From positions 1 through 20,343 of the forward strand of contig JAGODA010000012.1 of assembly GCA_017998475.1 (NCBI GenBank): a stretch of 20,343 nucleotides of DNA, given 5' to 3'. Shown piece by piece: positions 13,407 through 20,343 of the stretch (its first letter is position 1; every line of letters begins with the position of its first letter). The notes beneath the pieces are model-generated. The model made no database searches, had not been told where the DNA came from, and saw only the letters and a list, made by a program, of their open reading frames with translations. This DNA is from Spirochaetota bacterium (GTDB taxonomy: Bacteria > Spirochaetota > UBA4802 > UBA5368). Made by a program: the position numbers and the translations under genes.

Positions 13407-13637
13407 TTACTTGATTGGATGGCATCCCGCTCCCATGCACATGGAGTTTTTGTTTACCAGAGCGATCCCGTATCCTTTTTCTTTTTTTATCTTCGCGCTT
13501 GTATGGCAATAGGCGCAGTTGATCATCTTGCCGTCCTTTTTAAGGCCCTTGTGTTTTTTCTGAATCTCCGGATTGGCGAGAGCGACTGACGATACGCAAA
13601 ACAACGCCAGCAGAACCATGTATCCGATCTTTTTCAT
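13407..13637 (-). CDS. Small periplasmic two-haem c-type cytochrome
   Basis: This 76-residue protein begins with a signal peptide (MKKIGYMVLLALFCVSSVALA). The mature part is only about 55 residues, lysine-rich, and holds two haem c attachment motifs: a standard CAYCH (C41, C44, H45) and an expanded CMGAGCH (C67, C72, H73) of the CX4CH type seen in class III and multihaem cytochromes. H29 just before the first motif could serve as a distal ligand, so it resembles half of a cytochrome c3/c7 unit. It would carry electrons in the periplasm. ATG 13637 is chosen over an ATG 14 codons upstream because AGGAG (13645-13649) lies seven bases before it and the signal peptide then starts cleanly. It appears monocistronic: own candidate promoter and a strong terminator. 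Confidence 0.85.
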   Translation of the reverse strand: MKKIGYMVLLALFCVSSVALANPEIQKKHKGLKKDGKMINCAYCHTSAKIKKEKGYGIALVNKNSMCMGAGCHPIK

Positions 13638-13723
13638 TCCGCTGCTCCTCGTTATTAAAATGTGTGGTCTTGACTTCATCGGTGCGGAGTGTGTGGAATA
13701 AAACCGTCCCCGTCAATACATTT

Positions 13724-13754
13724 ATTATATTCGACGCCGACTGATCACAACCAA
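13724..13754 (-). promoter_or_regulatory. Candidate promoter of the small cytochrome gene
   Basis: On the minus strand a perfect -10 TATAAT (13724-13729) is present. The -35 is less clear: TTGTGA (13745-13750) is 15 bases away and TTGGTT (13749-13754) is 19. It would give a leader of about 80 bases before ATG 13637. Confidence 0.4.
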
Positions 13755-13771
13755 CGCCGCGAATACAGGGA

Positions 13772-14056
13772 TTAATACATATCTTTAAGCGGTATCGTGA
13801 AGACCCTGATGCCGACGCCGGGAAACCTCTCCCTGAGGGCGCGGATCTCTTCGGCGAACGCCGTCTCCCGCTTCCTGTCGACCGCGGCCATTATACAGTT
13901 GTTGACCCCGGGCCAGATGTGAGTGCCGAGATGGGGCTCCCCTTCTCCTTCGCCGTGAACCCCGGAGAAGCGGGTATAGCCGCCCGCCGTCCTGCGGGCG
14001 ATCTCGACCATTTCATCATCGACGGCGTTGCTGTAAACGATGAACAGCAGGTTCAT
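13772..14056 (-). CDS. PG0541-like transporter-associated protein (PII-like fold)
   Basis: This 94-residue cytoplasmic protein resembles the 'PG0541 family transporter-associated' proteins, small PII/CutA-like proteins encoded directly after RND pumps in Porphyromonas and others. It shows the pattern HLGTHIWPGVNNCIMAAVD (42-60), with GTHxWPG the most recognisable part, and a strand-helix-strand arrangement. Its start lies four bases after the RND stop codon, with AGGTGA as ribosome site, so it is the last cistron of the efflux operon. By analogy with PII-like proteins it may sense a ligand and regulate the pump, but its function is unproven. The family assignment rests on my recollection of the motif and on the matching gene order. 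Confidence 0.72.
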   Translation of the reverse strand: MNLLFIVYSNAVDDEMVEIARRTAGGYTRFSGVHGEGEGEPHLGTHIWPGVNNCIMAAVDRKRETAFAEEIRALRERFPGVGIRVFTIPLKDMY

Positions 14057-14060
14057 TGAG

Positions 14061-17000
14061 TCACCTTTTCCCTGGAAAACGCTTTTTTATCCTGGCGGAC
14101 ATGTCTTCGAATACCGAGTACACCACAGGAACGAATATCAGTGTGAATATGAACGATGAGCTCAGCCCTCCCATCACGGTGCGTGCGAGGGGAGCAGAGA
14201 GCTCGGAGCCCTCGCCGTAGCCGAAGGACATCGGGATGAGCGCCAGAATTGTCGTGAACGTGGTCATGAGGATCGGGCGCAGCCTCTTGCCCCCTGCCTC
14301 GATGAGGGCATCTCGCGTTGACAGTCCGCGCGCCTTGAGGATATTCGTGTAGTCGACAAGGACTATGGAGTTATTGACCACGATACCCGAAAGCATGAGT
14401 ATTCCCATGAACGACACGACATTGAAGGTGGTGCCGGTGAGGAAAAGGAACAGCATCACGCCGAAGATGAGGGTCGGCACGGAGAACATGATGACGAAAG
14501 GATAGGCGTACGATTCGAACTGCGCGGCCATGATGATGTAGATGAGCACGATGGCGAGCGCCAGCGCGAGAGCCAGGTCGCGAAAGGATTCCTGCATGTC
14601 TTTGTAGGCCCCGGCTATCTGAACGTAGAAGTTGCGGGGTTTCGGGAGGGTGTCAATTTTCACCTTGATGTCGCGTACGACGGAATTCAGATCGCGCCCC
14701 TCGGCCTTGCAGTTGATGAATACCACGCGTTCCTGTTTCTTGCGCTGGATTGTGGATGGTCCGCTCGAAGACCTGATGTCTATGATAGTGCCGAGCGGTA
14801 CCGACGCGCCGACGGGTGTACGGACCATGAGTGAACGTATATCGTCGAGGTTCTTTCTGTCCTCTTCCCTGAGGCGGACGAAAATATCGTATTCCTTCCC
14901 TTCGTAGCGGTAAATTGAGGCCACCTTTCCGGCTACATTGTCCTTGATGAGATTCGCGATGTACGATGCGTTCAGGCCCATTTTTGAGGCTTTTTCGCGG
15001 TTGACCTCTATGAGGAGTTCGGGAAGGCCCTCCTCCCGGCTTATCTCGGCGTCTTTAAGGCCGGGTATCCCTGTAATGGCTTTCTGTATCTGAATGCTGT
15101 AGTCGCGGGCCTGGTCGAAATCGTAGCCGTATACCTCTATCGAGATCTGTGCCCCGCCTCCCAGCGAGAGTCCCTGGCTCTGCACCGCGAAATTGAAGGT
15201 GACACCGGGCACGTCGGCCATGGCCCTGCGGACGGACTCGCGGATATCGTGCTCGGAGCGGTCCCGTTTCGAAATCGGTACCAGTCGCATCTCGACTTTC
15301 GCCGTGTGGTCGGTGGTCTCTCCGAAAGCAGCGGCGAAGCCCTCGCCGTATCCGGCGCGTATGCTCACCACCCGGTACTCGCCCCGGTTTACGACTTTCT
15401 GTATCCGCTCCTCGACCATGCGCATTACATCCTCGGTGGTGTCGAGGTTTGTCCCGACCGGAAGTTTGGCGATGAAGGTTACCTGCTCCTGGTCCTGTTC
15501 GGGCATGAACTCCATGCCCGCGAGCGGGATGAGGGCGATACCGGCGACAACGGCGATGCCGGTGTACACCACGACACGTCGGCGATGGGCGAGCGCCCAG
15601 CGGATTACGTTCGAATAATAGGCCTCGATGCGCGTAAACCTGTCCTCGCTCCACGCGAAGACCGTGTTCAGAAAGGCGGTTCGTCCGGTGTGGCGTATGG
15701 TTATGGAGCGTATGAATCTCGAGGTCATCATCGGGATGAGGGTGAGGGCCACAAGGAGAGAGCAGAGCTGTGAGAAAGTGATAGTGAGCGCCATCTGCCG
15801 GAACAGCTGGCCGGCCAGCCCGGTCGTAAAGAAAAACGGGATGAATACACAGAGGTTGGTAAGCGTGGAGGCGGTAATCGCCATCGCCATCTCGTCGGCG
15901 CCCAGCTTTGCGGCCTCGGTGGGCCGCGCCCCTCTTTCCCTGAAGCGGAAGATGTTTTCCAGTATCACTATAGAGTTGTCGATGAGCATTCCGACGCCGA
16001 TGGCGAGCCCCCCCATCGACATCATATTCAGGGAAATATCGAAAAAATACATCGCGATGAATGTCGCGACAATGGACACCGGGATTGACAGCCCGAGTAT
16101 GAGGGCCGAGCGTATATTCCGCAGCATCACGAACACGACGAGGATGGCGATGAGCCCGCCCTGCCACGCGTTGTCGATCACATTCTTGATGGAGCGTTCG
16201 ATATACTCTGCCTGGTTGAATATCGGGGTGACCTCCATTCCGCGGGGAAGGGACTTCCGTATCATCTCGAGCTGCTTCATGATGTTACGCGCAACAATAA
16301 CCGTGTTCTTGTCTGACTGCTTGTTCATCCGGATTACGACGCCGTTTTCGCCGTTAAGGCGCACAATCTCCTTGCGCTCGGCCGGCGCCTCGTAGACGCG
16401 CGCGATGTCTTTCAGGTATACGGGCGTGTTGTTCTTGACGGCGATTACCACGTTGCGGATGTCGTCAAGCGACTCGAACTCGCCTTTCGTGCGCAGTGTG
16501 TATTTGCGGTGGGGCGATTTTATATCGCCGCCGGCCACGTTCATGTTTTCGAGCCCCACCATGGAGACGACGGTTTCGATGCCGAGGTCGTAGGCCTCCA
16601 TGCGGTTCTTGACCAGCTCTACCCTGATCTCGCGCTTCTGTCCACCGACGACCGTAGCCGACGCGACGCCGTCTATCTGCTCGAGCAGGTTTTTCAGATT
16701 GTCCTCGGCGTATTCACGGAGGTAGCTCGGATCGCGGCTACCCGAAACGGACAACACCATGATCGGCATCATGGAGACGTCGAATTTAAGAACGATGGGG
16801 GTCTCGATGCCGTCTGGAAGGAACTTTTTCACGATATCCACGCGCTCCCGGATATCCGAAACGGCGAGCGACATGTCGGTCCCCCATATGAACTGGACGC
16901 GGATCATCGACATGCCTTCCTTGGAGGTCGAGGTGATGGTGTCGATATTGTTGATCCCGGCCAGCGATTCCTCGAGCGGCCGGGTAACGGTGCTTTCGAT

Positions 17001-17174
17001 CTCCTTGGGTCCTACTCCCTTGTATTCTGTGATGACCGCGACGATGGGAAACTCGATATCGGGCAGCAGGTCGAGCGGCATCTTCGAATAGCCAACATAT
17101 CCGAGTACGATGAGGGCGACGAAAACCATCATGGCCGTAATGGGCCGGTTGACCGAAAGTTCGGTTATCTTCAT
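14061..17174 (-). CDS. RND efflux pump, AcrB/HAE1-type permease
   Basis: At 1037 residues this is a full-length hydrophobe/amphiphile RND transporter of the inner membrane, exporting substrates by proton antiport. It begins MKITELSVNRPITAMMV, the family's usual N-terminus and first helix, has two large periplasmic loops (about 30-335 and 560-870) and twelve predicted helices. The TM4 motif reads GVGMLIDNSIVILEN (394-408): D399 matches AcrB D407 but the second Asp (D408) is N400. In TM10, AcrB K940 is replaced by N934, while R964 and T971 match AcrB R971 and T978. Its ATG overlaps the adaptor's TGA (ATGA), with GGAG seven bases upstream. Substrate cannot be read from sequence. Confidence 0.97.
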   Translation of the reverse strand: MKITELSVNRPITAMMVFVALIVLGYVGYSKMPLDLLPDIEFPIVAVITEYKGVGPKEIESTVTRPLEESLAGINNIDTITSTSKEGMSMIRVQFIWGTDMSLAVSDIRERVDIVKKFLPDGIETPIVLKFDVSMMPIMVLSVSGSRDPSYLREYAEDNLKNLLEQIDGVASATVVGGQKREIRVELVKNRMEAYDLGIETVVSMVGLENMNVAGGDIKSPHRKYTLRTKGEFESLDDIRNVVIAVKNNTPVYLKDIARVYEAPAERKEIVRLNGENGVVIRMNKQSDKNTVIVARNIMKQLEMIRKSLPRGMEVTPIFNQAEYIERSIKNVIDNAWQGGLIAILVVFVMLRNIRSALILGLSIPVSIVATFIAMYFFDISLNMMSMGGLAIGVGMLIDNSIVILENIFRFRERGARPTEAAKLGADEMAMAITASTLTNLCVFIPFFFTTGLAGQLFRQMALTITFSQLCSLLVALTLIPMMTSRFIRSITIRHTGRTAFLNTVFAWSEDRFTRIEAYYSNVIRWALAHRRRVVVYTGIAVVAGIALIPLAGMEFMPEQDQEQVTFIAKLPVGTNLDTTEDVMRMVEERIQKVVNRGEYRVVSIRAGYGEGFAAAFGETTDHTAKVEMRLVPISKRDRSEHDIRESVRRAMADVPGVTFNFAVQSQGLSLGGGAQISIEVYGYDFDQARDYSIQIQKAITGIPGLKDAEISREEGLPELLIEVNREKASKMGLNASYIANLIKDNVAGKVASIYRYEGKEYDIFVRLREEDRKNLDDIRSLMVRTPVGASVPLGTIIDIRSSSGPSTIQRKKQERVVFINCKAEGRDLNSVVRDIKVKIDTLPKPRNFYVQIAGAYKDMQESFRDLALALALAIVLIYIIMAAQFESYAYPFVIMFSVPTLIFGVMLFLFLTGTTFNVVSFMGILMLSGIVVNNSIVLVDYTNILKARGLSTRDALIEAGGKRLRPILMTTFTTILALIPMSFGYGEGSELSAPLARTVMGGLSSSFIFTLIFVPVVYSVFEDMSARIKKRFPGKR

Positions 17175-18133
17175 CGGTTGTCTCCGGATGTTTTCCGCTC
17201 GGCTTCGGGCGGCGGGTTTACATCCTCACGGTAGACCAGAAGCTCGTCGCCGTCGGACAGTGTTTCCTGGCCGAGCGTCACCACGATATCGCCGGGCCGC
17301 ACGCCCGCTATGATTTCGGTGAGACGACCGACCGTTATCCCCGTCCTGATCGCGCGTTTACGCGCTCTGCCGTCTTCCACGACAAAGACACTTGTATCAC
17401 CCGTAAGGTCCGTTATAACCGCGTCCACGAGTACCGCGGGTACGCCGGTTCTGGACCCCAGAACCAGCTCGATGGTTGCGAACATGCCGTGTTTAAGGAG
17501 CAGGCCCGGATTATCGAGCCTGATCCGCACCTCCTGGGTGCGGCTGAGCTGGTCGAGAACGGCGCTTTTCTTGTACACGCGTCCGCGGAAGACCCGTCCC
17601 GGGAACGTTTCCACGGAGATGAGCGCGGCCATACCCACGTCGACCCGGTTGATGTTCTCCTCCATGATGCGCACGACCGCTTCGACCGAGCTCATGTTGA
17701 CGATCTGCGCCAGGGGAGTAGCGGTTGTGACGGTCATGCCGCGGTCCACCATGATTGTGCCGACGTGCCCGGTTATGGGGGACTCGACGACGGCAAGATT
17801 GTATTCCATACCCACGACATCCCGGTTGATCTTGAAAATAACCGCTCCCCTCCCGACGCGGTTGCCCTCCTTGATGAGAATCGACTCGATTTTGCCCGGG
17901 GCGGGGGGAAAGACAGTAACGACCTCGGTCCCGATGATATCGCCCGTCAGTTTGAGCGTGTTCCGCATATCGGCCCGAAGTGCGGCGGCGGCCTTCACGG
18001 GTATTTTTCTTGATTCCTCGGTAGTGCGGGAGGCGGCTATTCGATCGACAGCGAGTCGGACGATCCGGTATCCCGCGAGGAGGGCGATTATAACGAGGAT
18101 GGCGGTGAGAATTCGTTTTGTACTTTTTTTCAT
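17171..18133 (-). CDS. RND periplasmic adaptor (membrane fusion protein) lacking the alpha-hairpin
   Basis: This 320-residue adaptor would link the RND pump to the outer-membrane channel. It has an N-terminal membrane anchor (about 8-28) without a lipobox cysteine. The two lipoyl half-motifs, about 64-103 (GKIESILIKEGNRVGRG) and 112-145 (VVESPITGHVGTIMVDRG), are joined by only about ten residues, where most adaptors have a long coiled-coil hairpin. A beta-barrel domain (about 149-225) and membrane-proximal domain (about 230-302) follow. The hairpin-less form recalls BesA of Borrelia. The gene starts 24 bases after the tolC-type stop with GGAG eight bases before its ATG, and overlaps the pump gene by four bases. 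Confidence 0.93.
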   Translation of the reverse strand: MKKSTKRILTAILVIIALLAGYRIVRLAVDRIAASRTTEESRKIPVKAAAALRADMRNTLKLTGDIIGTEVVTVFPPAPGKIESILIKEGNRVGRGAVIFKINRDVVGMEYNLAVVESPITGHVGTIMVDRGMTVTTATPLAQIVNMSSVEAVVRIMEENINRVDVGMAALISVETFPGRVFRGRVYKKSAVLDQLSRTQEVRIRLDNPGLLLKHGMFATIELVLGSRTGVPAVLVDAVITDLTGDTSVFVVEDGRARKRAIRTGITVGRLTEIIAGVRPGDIVVTLGQETLSDGDELLVYREDVNPPPEAERKTSGDNR

Positions 18134-18157
18134 CGTATCGTCTCCGCCGCGCGCTTC

Positions 18158-19594
18158 TCAGCGCACGGGAAAAAAATCTACCCCTATCGCGCGATTGAGC
18201 TCCGCGCGCGCGACCTGGAAGTCGTAGAGTGACTGTATGTAGAGCGTCCGCGCCGTAATGAGCTGGACGTTCGCCTCGATAAGCTTTGTGTTGTCGATTA
18301 TGCCGTTTCTGAACTGCGTGATGGCCGCCTTCAGCCCCTCTTCGGCCGTTGCTACGTTGCCCTGCTGTGACGCGAGGGAAACATGGGCGGCCTTCAGCTT
18401 GAGGTACCCCCTCTGTATTTCGAGCGTGACGCCTTTGATGAATTCGTCCATCTGGTTCTCTGTCTGCCTGGCCGAACTTCGCGACTGTTTGCCTCTGGCG
18501 TGTGATGGGTCGAGCGGCGAAAGCGCGCCCCATCGGTAGGTCGCGCCGACGGTAATATTCCACGAGTTATTCCAGCCGGACGGCGCGAAGCTCTCGCGCA
18601 CGCCGCTCATCATCTGGTAAAACTGGTACGTTATCGGATCGTACCCGGGTTCACCCGGCCCGGGCGGAGGCGTCGTTCCGGATGCCGAGCTTACTGACTT
18701 GGAGGACCCGTAGCTGCCGCTGACGAAAAGCGAGGGCCACAGGTAGATCGCCTCGGCCGCGGCGGCCGTGTCCTCCTTCATTTCCTTCGTTTTCCTTATC
18801 TGGATTATTTCTGGCCGGTGTTTAAGCGCCTCCCCGATCATGGCGACCAGGAATCTACGCTCACCGTCCGCATCGGACGGCAGGGAAGCGAAATCGGACT
18901 TGTCGATTTCCATCGCCGCGGAGTCGGGTTCGATCCTGACGAAGATGTCATTGCCTATCTGTATATTGAGGTCGGCCATGGCCGAGAGCGCGTCGTTACC
19001 GGCGTTGATGAGCTGGGTCTTCTCGTTCGAATAGGCGACCTGGGCGCGCAGATAGTCGAGGCGCGAGAATATTCCCTTATTGTATCCGATGGTGACGGTT
19101 TTGAGATTCTCCTCGAGCGCCTTCAGGGACTCCATCCTCATCGCCTCGGCCTCGCGCGCCATGAGCAGGCGGTAGTAGGATTGTATGGCGCGCACCACCG
19201 TTTCGCTCCTGACCTTGCGCACGTTGTTTTCGGCGATGATGTGGGCATTTCGTGAAGCCTGAAGGGTGTTGTAGAATACGCCGGGATTGACCGTTATCTG
19301 GCCGTTGATGTATTTGACGTCGTAGCGGCCCTGGATGTCCGCGTTGAAGCCGGCGTCTGCCCCCTGGCGCGTGTAGGAGACGTCTGTGGAGAGGGTCGGC
19401 CACAGCATCCCCCACGATTCCCGGACCTTGAGTCGGCTCTCCTCCACGGCCTCTATTGAAGTTTTGTAGGTATTATTATTTTCGATAGCCATGCGAACAA
19501 CCTCGCGGAGGGGGAGCGTGTCCGCGGCCGCAGGCGGGGTTGCCGTTAAAACGGCGACGAGTATAGCCGCAAGAGATGCACCAGCAGATGTCAT
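18158..19594 (-). CDS. TolC-family outer-membrane efflux channel
   Basis: This 478-residue protein has a signal peptide (1-24, ending AAA) and two homologous OEP repeats, about 26-215 and 245-470, the mark of TolC-family channels. The first repeat has LPLREVVRMAIENN and, later, YYRLLMAREAEAMR...GIFSRLDYLRAQV, the second GEALKHRPEIIQIR and FRNGIIDNTKLIEANVQLITARTLYIQSLYDFQVARAELNRA, both typical. A Ser/Pro/Gly-rich segment (about 296-320) in the second half probably forms an enlarged extracellular loop. Three such subunits would form a beta-barrel plus periplasmic tunnel. Its ATG overlaps the tetR stop by four bases, so it is translated from the tetR message. Confidence 0.95.
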   Translation of the reverse strand: MTSAGASLAAILVAVLTATPPAAADTLPLREVVRMAIENNNTYKTSIEAVEESRLKVRESWGMLWPTLSTDVSYTRQGADAGFNADIQGRYDVKYINGQITVNPGVFYNTLQASRNAHIIAENNVRKVRSETVVRAIQSYYRLLMAREAEAMRMESLKALEENLKTVTIGYNKGIFSRLDYLRAQVAYSNEKTQLINAGNDALSAMADLNIQIGNDIFVRIEPDSAAMEIDKSDFASLPSDADGERRFLVAMIGEALKHRPEIIQIRKTKEMKEDTAAAAEAIYLWPSLFVSGSYGSSKSVSSASGTTPPPGPGEPGYDPITYQFYQMMSGVRESFAPSGWNNSWNITVGATYRWGALSPLDPSHARGKQSRSSARQTENQMDEFIKGVTLEIQRGYLKLKAAHVSLASQQGNVATAEEGLKAAITQFRNGIIDNTKLIEANVQLITARTLYIQSLYDFQVARAELNRAIGVDFFPVR

Positions 19595-20169
19595 CGATAG
19601 AGCCCTCTATGGAAAATGGAGATGAACGCTACAAGGTCGTCATCGGGGACCGGTTTTTTTTCGAGCTGGTAGCTCTGGAAGATCCCGCCCAGCATGCTCA
19701 GAAAGAGGCGCGCCGCCTGGAGTGTCTCAATGCCCGGCGTCCTTTTGATTGGCCGGAGGACCTCGGCAATGAGCTGGATGTTCCGTCCGAAAAATTTATT
19801 ACGTACGCGGATGAGACCTTCGTAGTTCTGAAAGATTTCGTCGACCGTCAGGTTGTAGAGATTATGGAAGTCCTGATGGAATTTGTTACTCTGGCGCGCA
19901 TAGATGATGAGCTTTTCCTCGACGGTGCCCGCCGATGAGAGCAGGCCGCGTATGTTATCGAAGAAAAGAACCACTTCATGCTCTATGACGGCGATGAAGA
20001 GCTCCTGCTTGTTGCGGTAATAATAATACAGGGCGCTTTTAACCATGCCAAGCCTGTCGGCGATGTCCTCGAGCGTTGTTTTTTTATACCCGTGGCGCGC
20101 GAATGCCTCCTGGGCCGCCTGCAGGATTTCGTGTGTACGGGGCTTTCTGTCAGTGTCGCTTCCGGCCAT
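19591..20169 (-). CDS. TetR-family transcriptional regulator of the efflux operon
   Basis: This 192-residue protein has a TetR N-terminal DNA-binding domain: ILQAAQEAFARHGYKKTTLEDIADRLGMVKSALYYYYRNKQEL spans about residues 15-57, with the recognition helix near 41-51. The C-terminal three quarters, all helical, would hold the ligand and dimer interface and is not conserved enough to predict a ligand. The ORF extends upstream to ATGs at 20217 and 20193, but I choose ATG 20169 because GGAG (20177-20180) lies seven bases before it and neither of the others has a ribosome site. As first gene of the operon, with its stop overlapping tolC, it is likely an autorepressor responding to a pump substrate. 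Confidence 0.9.
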   Translation of the reverse strand: MAGSDTDRKPRTHEILQAAQEAFARHGYKKTTLEDIADRLGMVKSALYYYYRNKQELFIAVIEHEVVLFFDNIRGLLSSAGTVEEKLIIYARQSNKFHQDFHNLYNLTVDEIFQNYEGLIRVRNKFFGRNIQLIAEVLRPIKRTPGIETLQAARLFLSMLGGIFQSYQLEKKPVPDDDLVAFISIFHRGLYR

Positions 20170-20176
20170 CGCCGTG

Positions 20177-20180
20177 CTCC
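20177..20180 (-). promoter_or_regulatory. Ribosome binding site that sets the tetR start
   Basis: GGAG on the minus strand, seven bases from ATG 20169. It favours this start over the in-frame ATGs at 20193 and 20217, which lack such a site. Confidence 0.7.
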
Positions 20181-20223
20181 GTGTGTAGTGCATATGAATT
20201 CGTTTAGAATAGCACATTCGAAC

Positions 20224-20251
20224 ATATTAGCAGTTTCCTGAAAAACTCCAA
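20224..20251 (-). promoter_or_regulatory. Candidate promoter of the tetR-efflux operon
   Basis: On the minus strand TTGGAG (20246-20251, 4/6 match to -35) is followed after 16 bases by TAATAT (20224-20229, 4/6 match to -10). It would give a leader of about 50 bases to ATG 20169. An inverted repeat covers the -35 element. Confidence 0.4.
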
Positions 20252-20258
20252 GGGAGTT
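20244..20258. promoter_or_regulatory. Candidate TetR operator over the promoter -35
   Basis: AACTCC-AAG-GGAGTT is a perfect 6-3-6 inverted repeat that overlaps the proposed -35 element. TetR dimers bind such short palindromes, and one here would block transcription of the operon, giving autoregulation. The assignment is positional; the palindrome is short. Confidence 0.4.
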
Positions 20259-20343
20259 ATAGAAATTAATTGCCAAAAGAGCCACGGTAAAATAAGGTCG
20301 AGGGATGAGAGGACAACAGGATAACAAACAGCCGGAACTGTAC

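Noticed and set aside
14748..14756. TGTGGATGG as a DnaA box near a possible origin
   Set aside because: Only a partial match, isolated, and inside RND coding sequence; no DnaA box cluster or AT-rich unwinding element is seen in the window.
15055..16167. A 370-codon open frame on the minus strand within the RND gene
   Set aside because: It is a shifted-frame shadow of the RND coding sequence, rich in Arg/His/Pro/Gly with no protein-like domains.
17511..18563. A 350-codon open frame spanning the adaptor and the end of the tolC-type gene
   Set aside because: Arg/Gly/His-rich out-of-frame reading over two well-supported genes; no domain or start signal.

Overview
The window is a compact, gene-dense stretch of about 20 kb from the chromosome of a diderm (Gram-negative type) bacterium of moderately high GC content. 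An outer-membrane TolC-type protein, an RND pump, several signal-peptide proteins and Shine-Dalgarno sequences (GGAG/AAGGAG) support this. A spirochaete (Spirochaetota) is my best guess. The RND adaptor lacks its alpha-hairpin, as the Borrelia BesA adaptor does; there is a vWA-FHA membrane protein; and one secreted protein has DG-rich repeats of a kind I recall from Leptospira. A deltaproteobacterial-type lineage is not excluded. No rRNA, tRNA, CRISPR array, insertion sequence or prophage is visible, and no gene-free stretch exceeds about 155 bases.

Layout. (1) 1-1932, plus strand: the 3' end of mnmG, then rsmG, then a secreted hypothetical protein. Inside rsmG lie two exact 16-bp parS palindromes, the ParB centromere site. 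parA and parB, which often follow rsmG, are not here. (2) 1898-3658, minus: a solitary N6-adenine DNA methyltransferase overlapping the hypothetical gene tail to tail. (3) 3777-4629, plus: hypA-mogA, a small operon for nickel insertion and molybdopterin adenylylation. (4) 4735-6213: a vWA-transmembrane-FHA protein. (5) 6363-7607: purD, overlapped by 54 bp at its end by a minus-strand YkgJ-type cysteine-cluster gene. That gene has a strong promoter so close to its ATG that the mRNA should be nearly leaderless. (6) 8165-12163, plus: a secreted protein with a nine-residue DG repeat, a CoA-transferase/GNAT fusion, and a secreted HExxH protein with a structured-looking upstream region. (7) 12197-13637, minus: a zinc-dependent phospholipase C-like protein, a clear intrinsic terminator, and a tiny two-haem cytochrome. 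(8) 13772-20169, minus: a five-gene efflux operon, tetR-tolC-adaptor-RND-PG0541-like, in which most junctions are translationally coupled, with a candidate autoregulated promoter/operator at the right edge.

How the genes work together. The best-supported functional unit is the efflux operon: the TetR protein probably represses its own promoter, and the adaptor, pump and outer-membrane channel form a tripartite exporter, with the small PII-like protein as a possible accessory. The mnmG-rsmG-parS segment looks like an origin-proximal segregation locus that has lost or moved parAB. HypA and MogA both serve metal-cofactor enzymes encoded elsewhere. The rest is ordinary housekeeping or unassigned. 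I see no gene cluster that amounts to an obviously new system; the parS pair in rsmG, the hairpin-less adaptor, the DG nonapeptide-repeat protein and the HExxH protein are the items most worth a second look.
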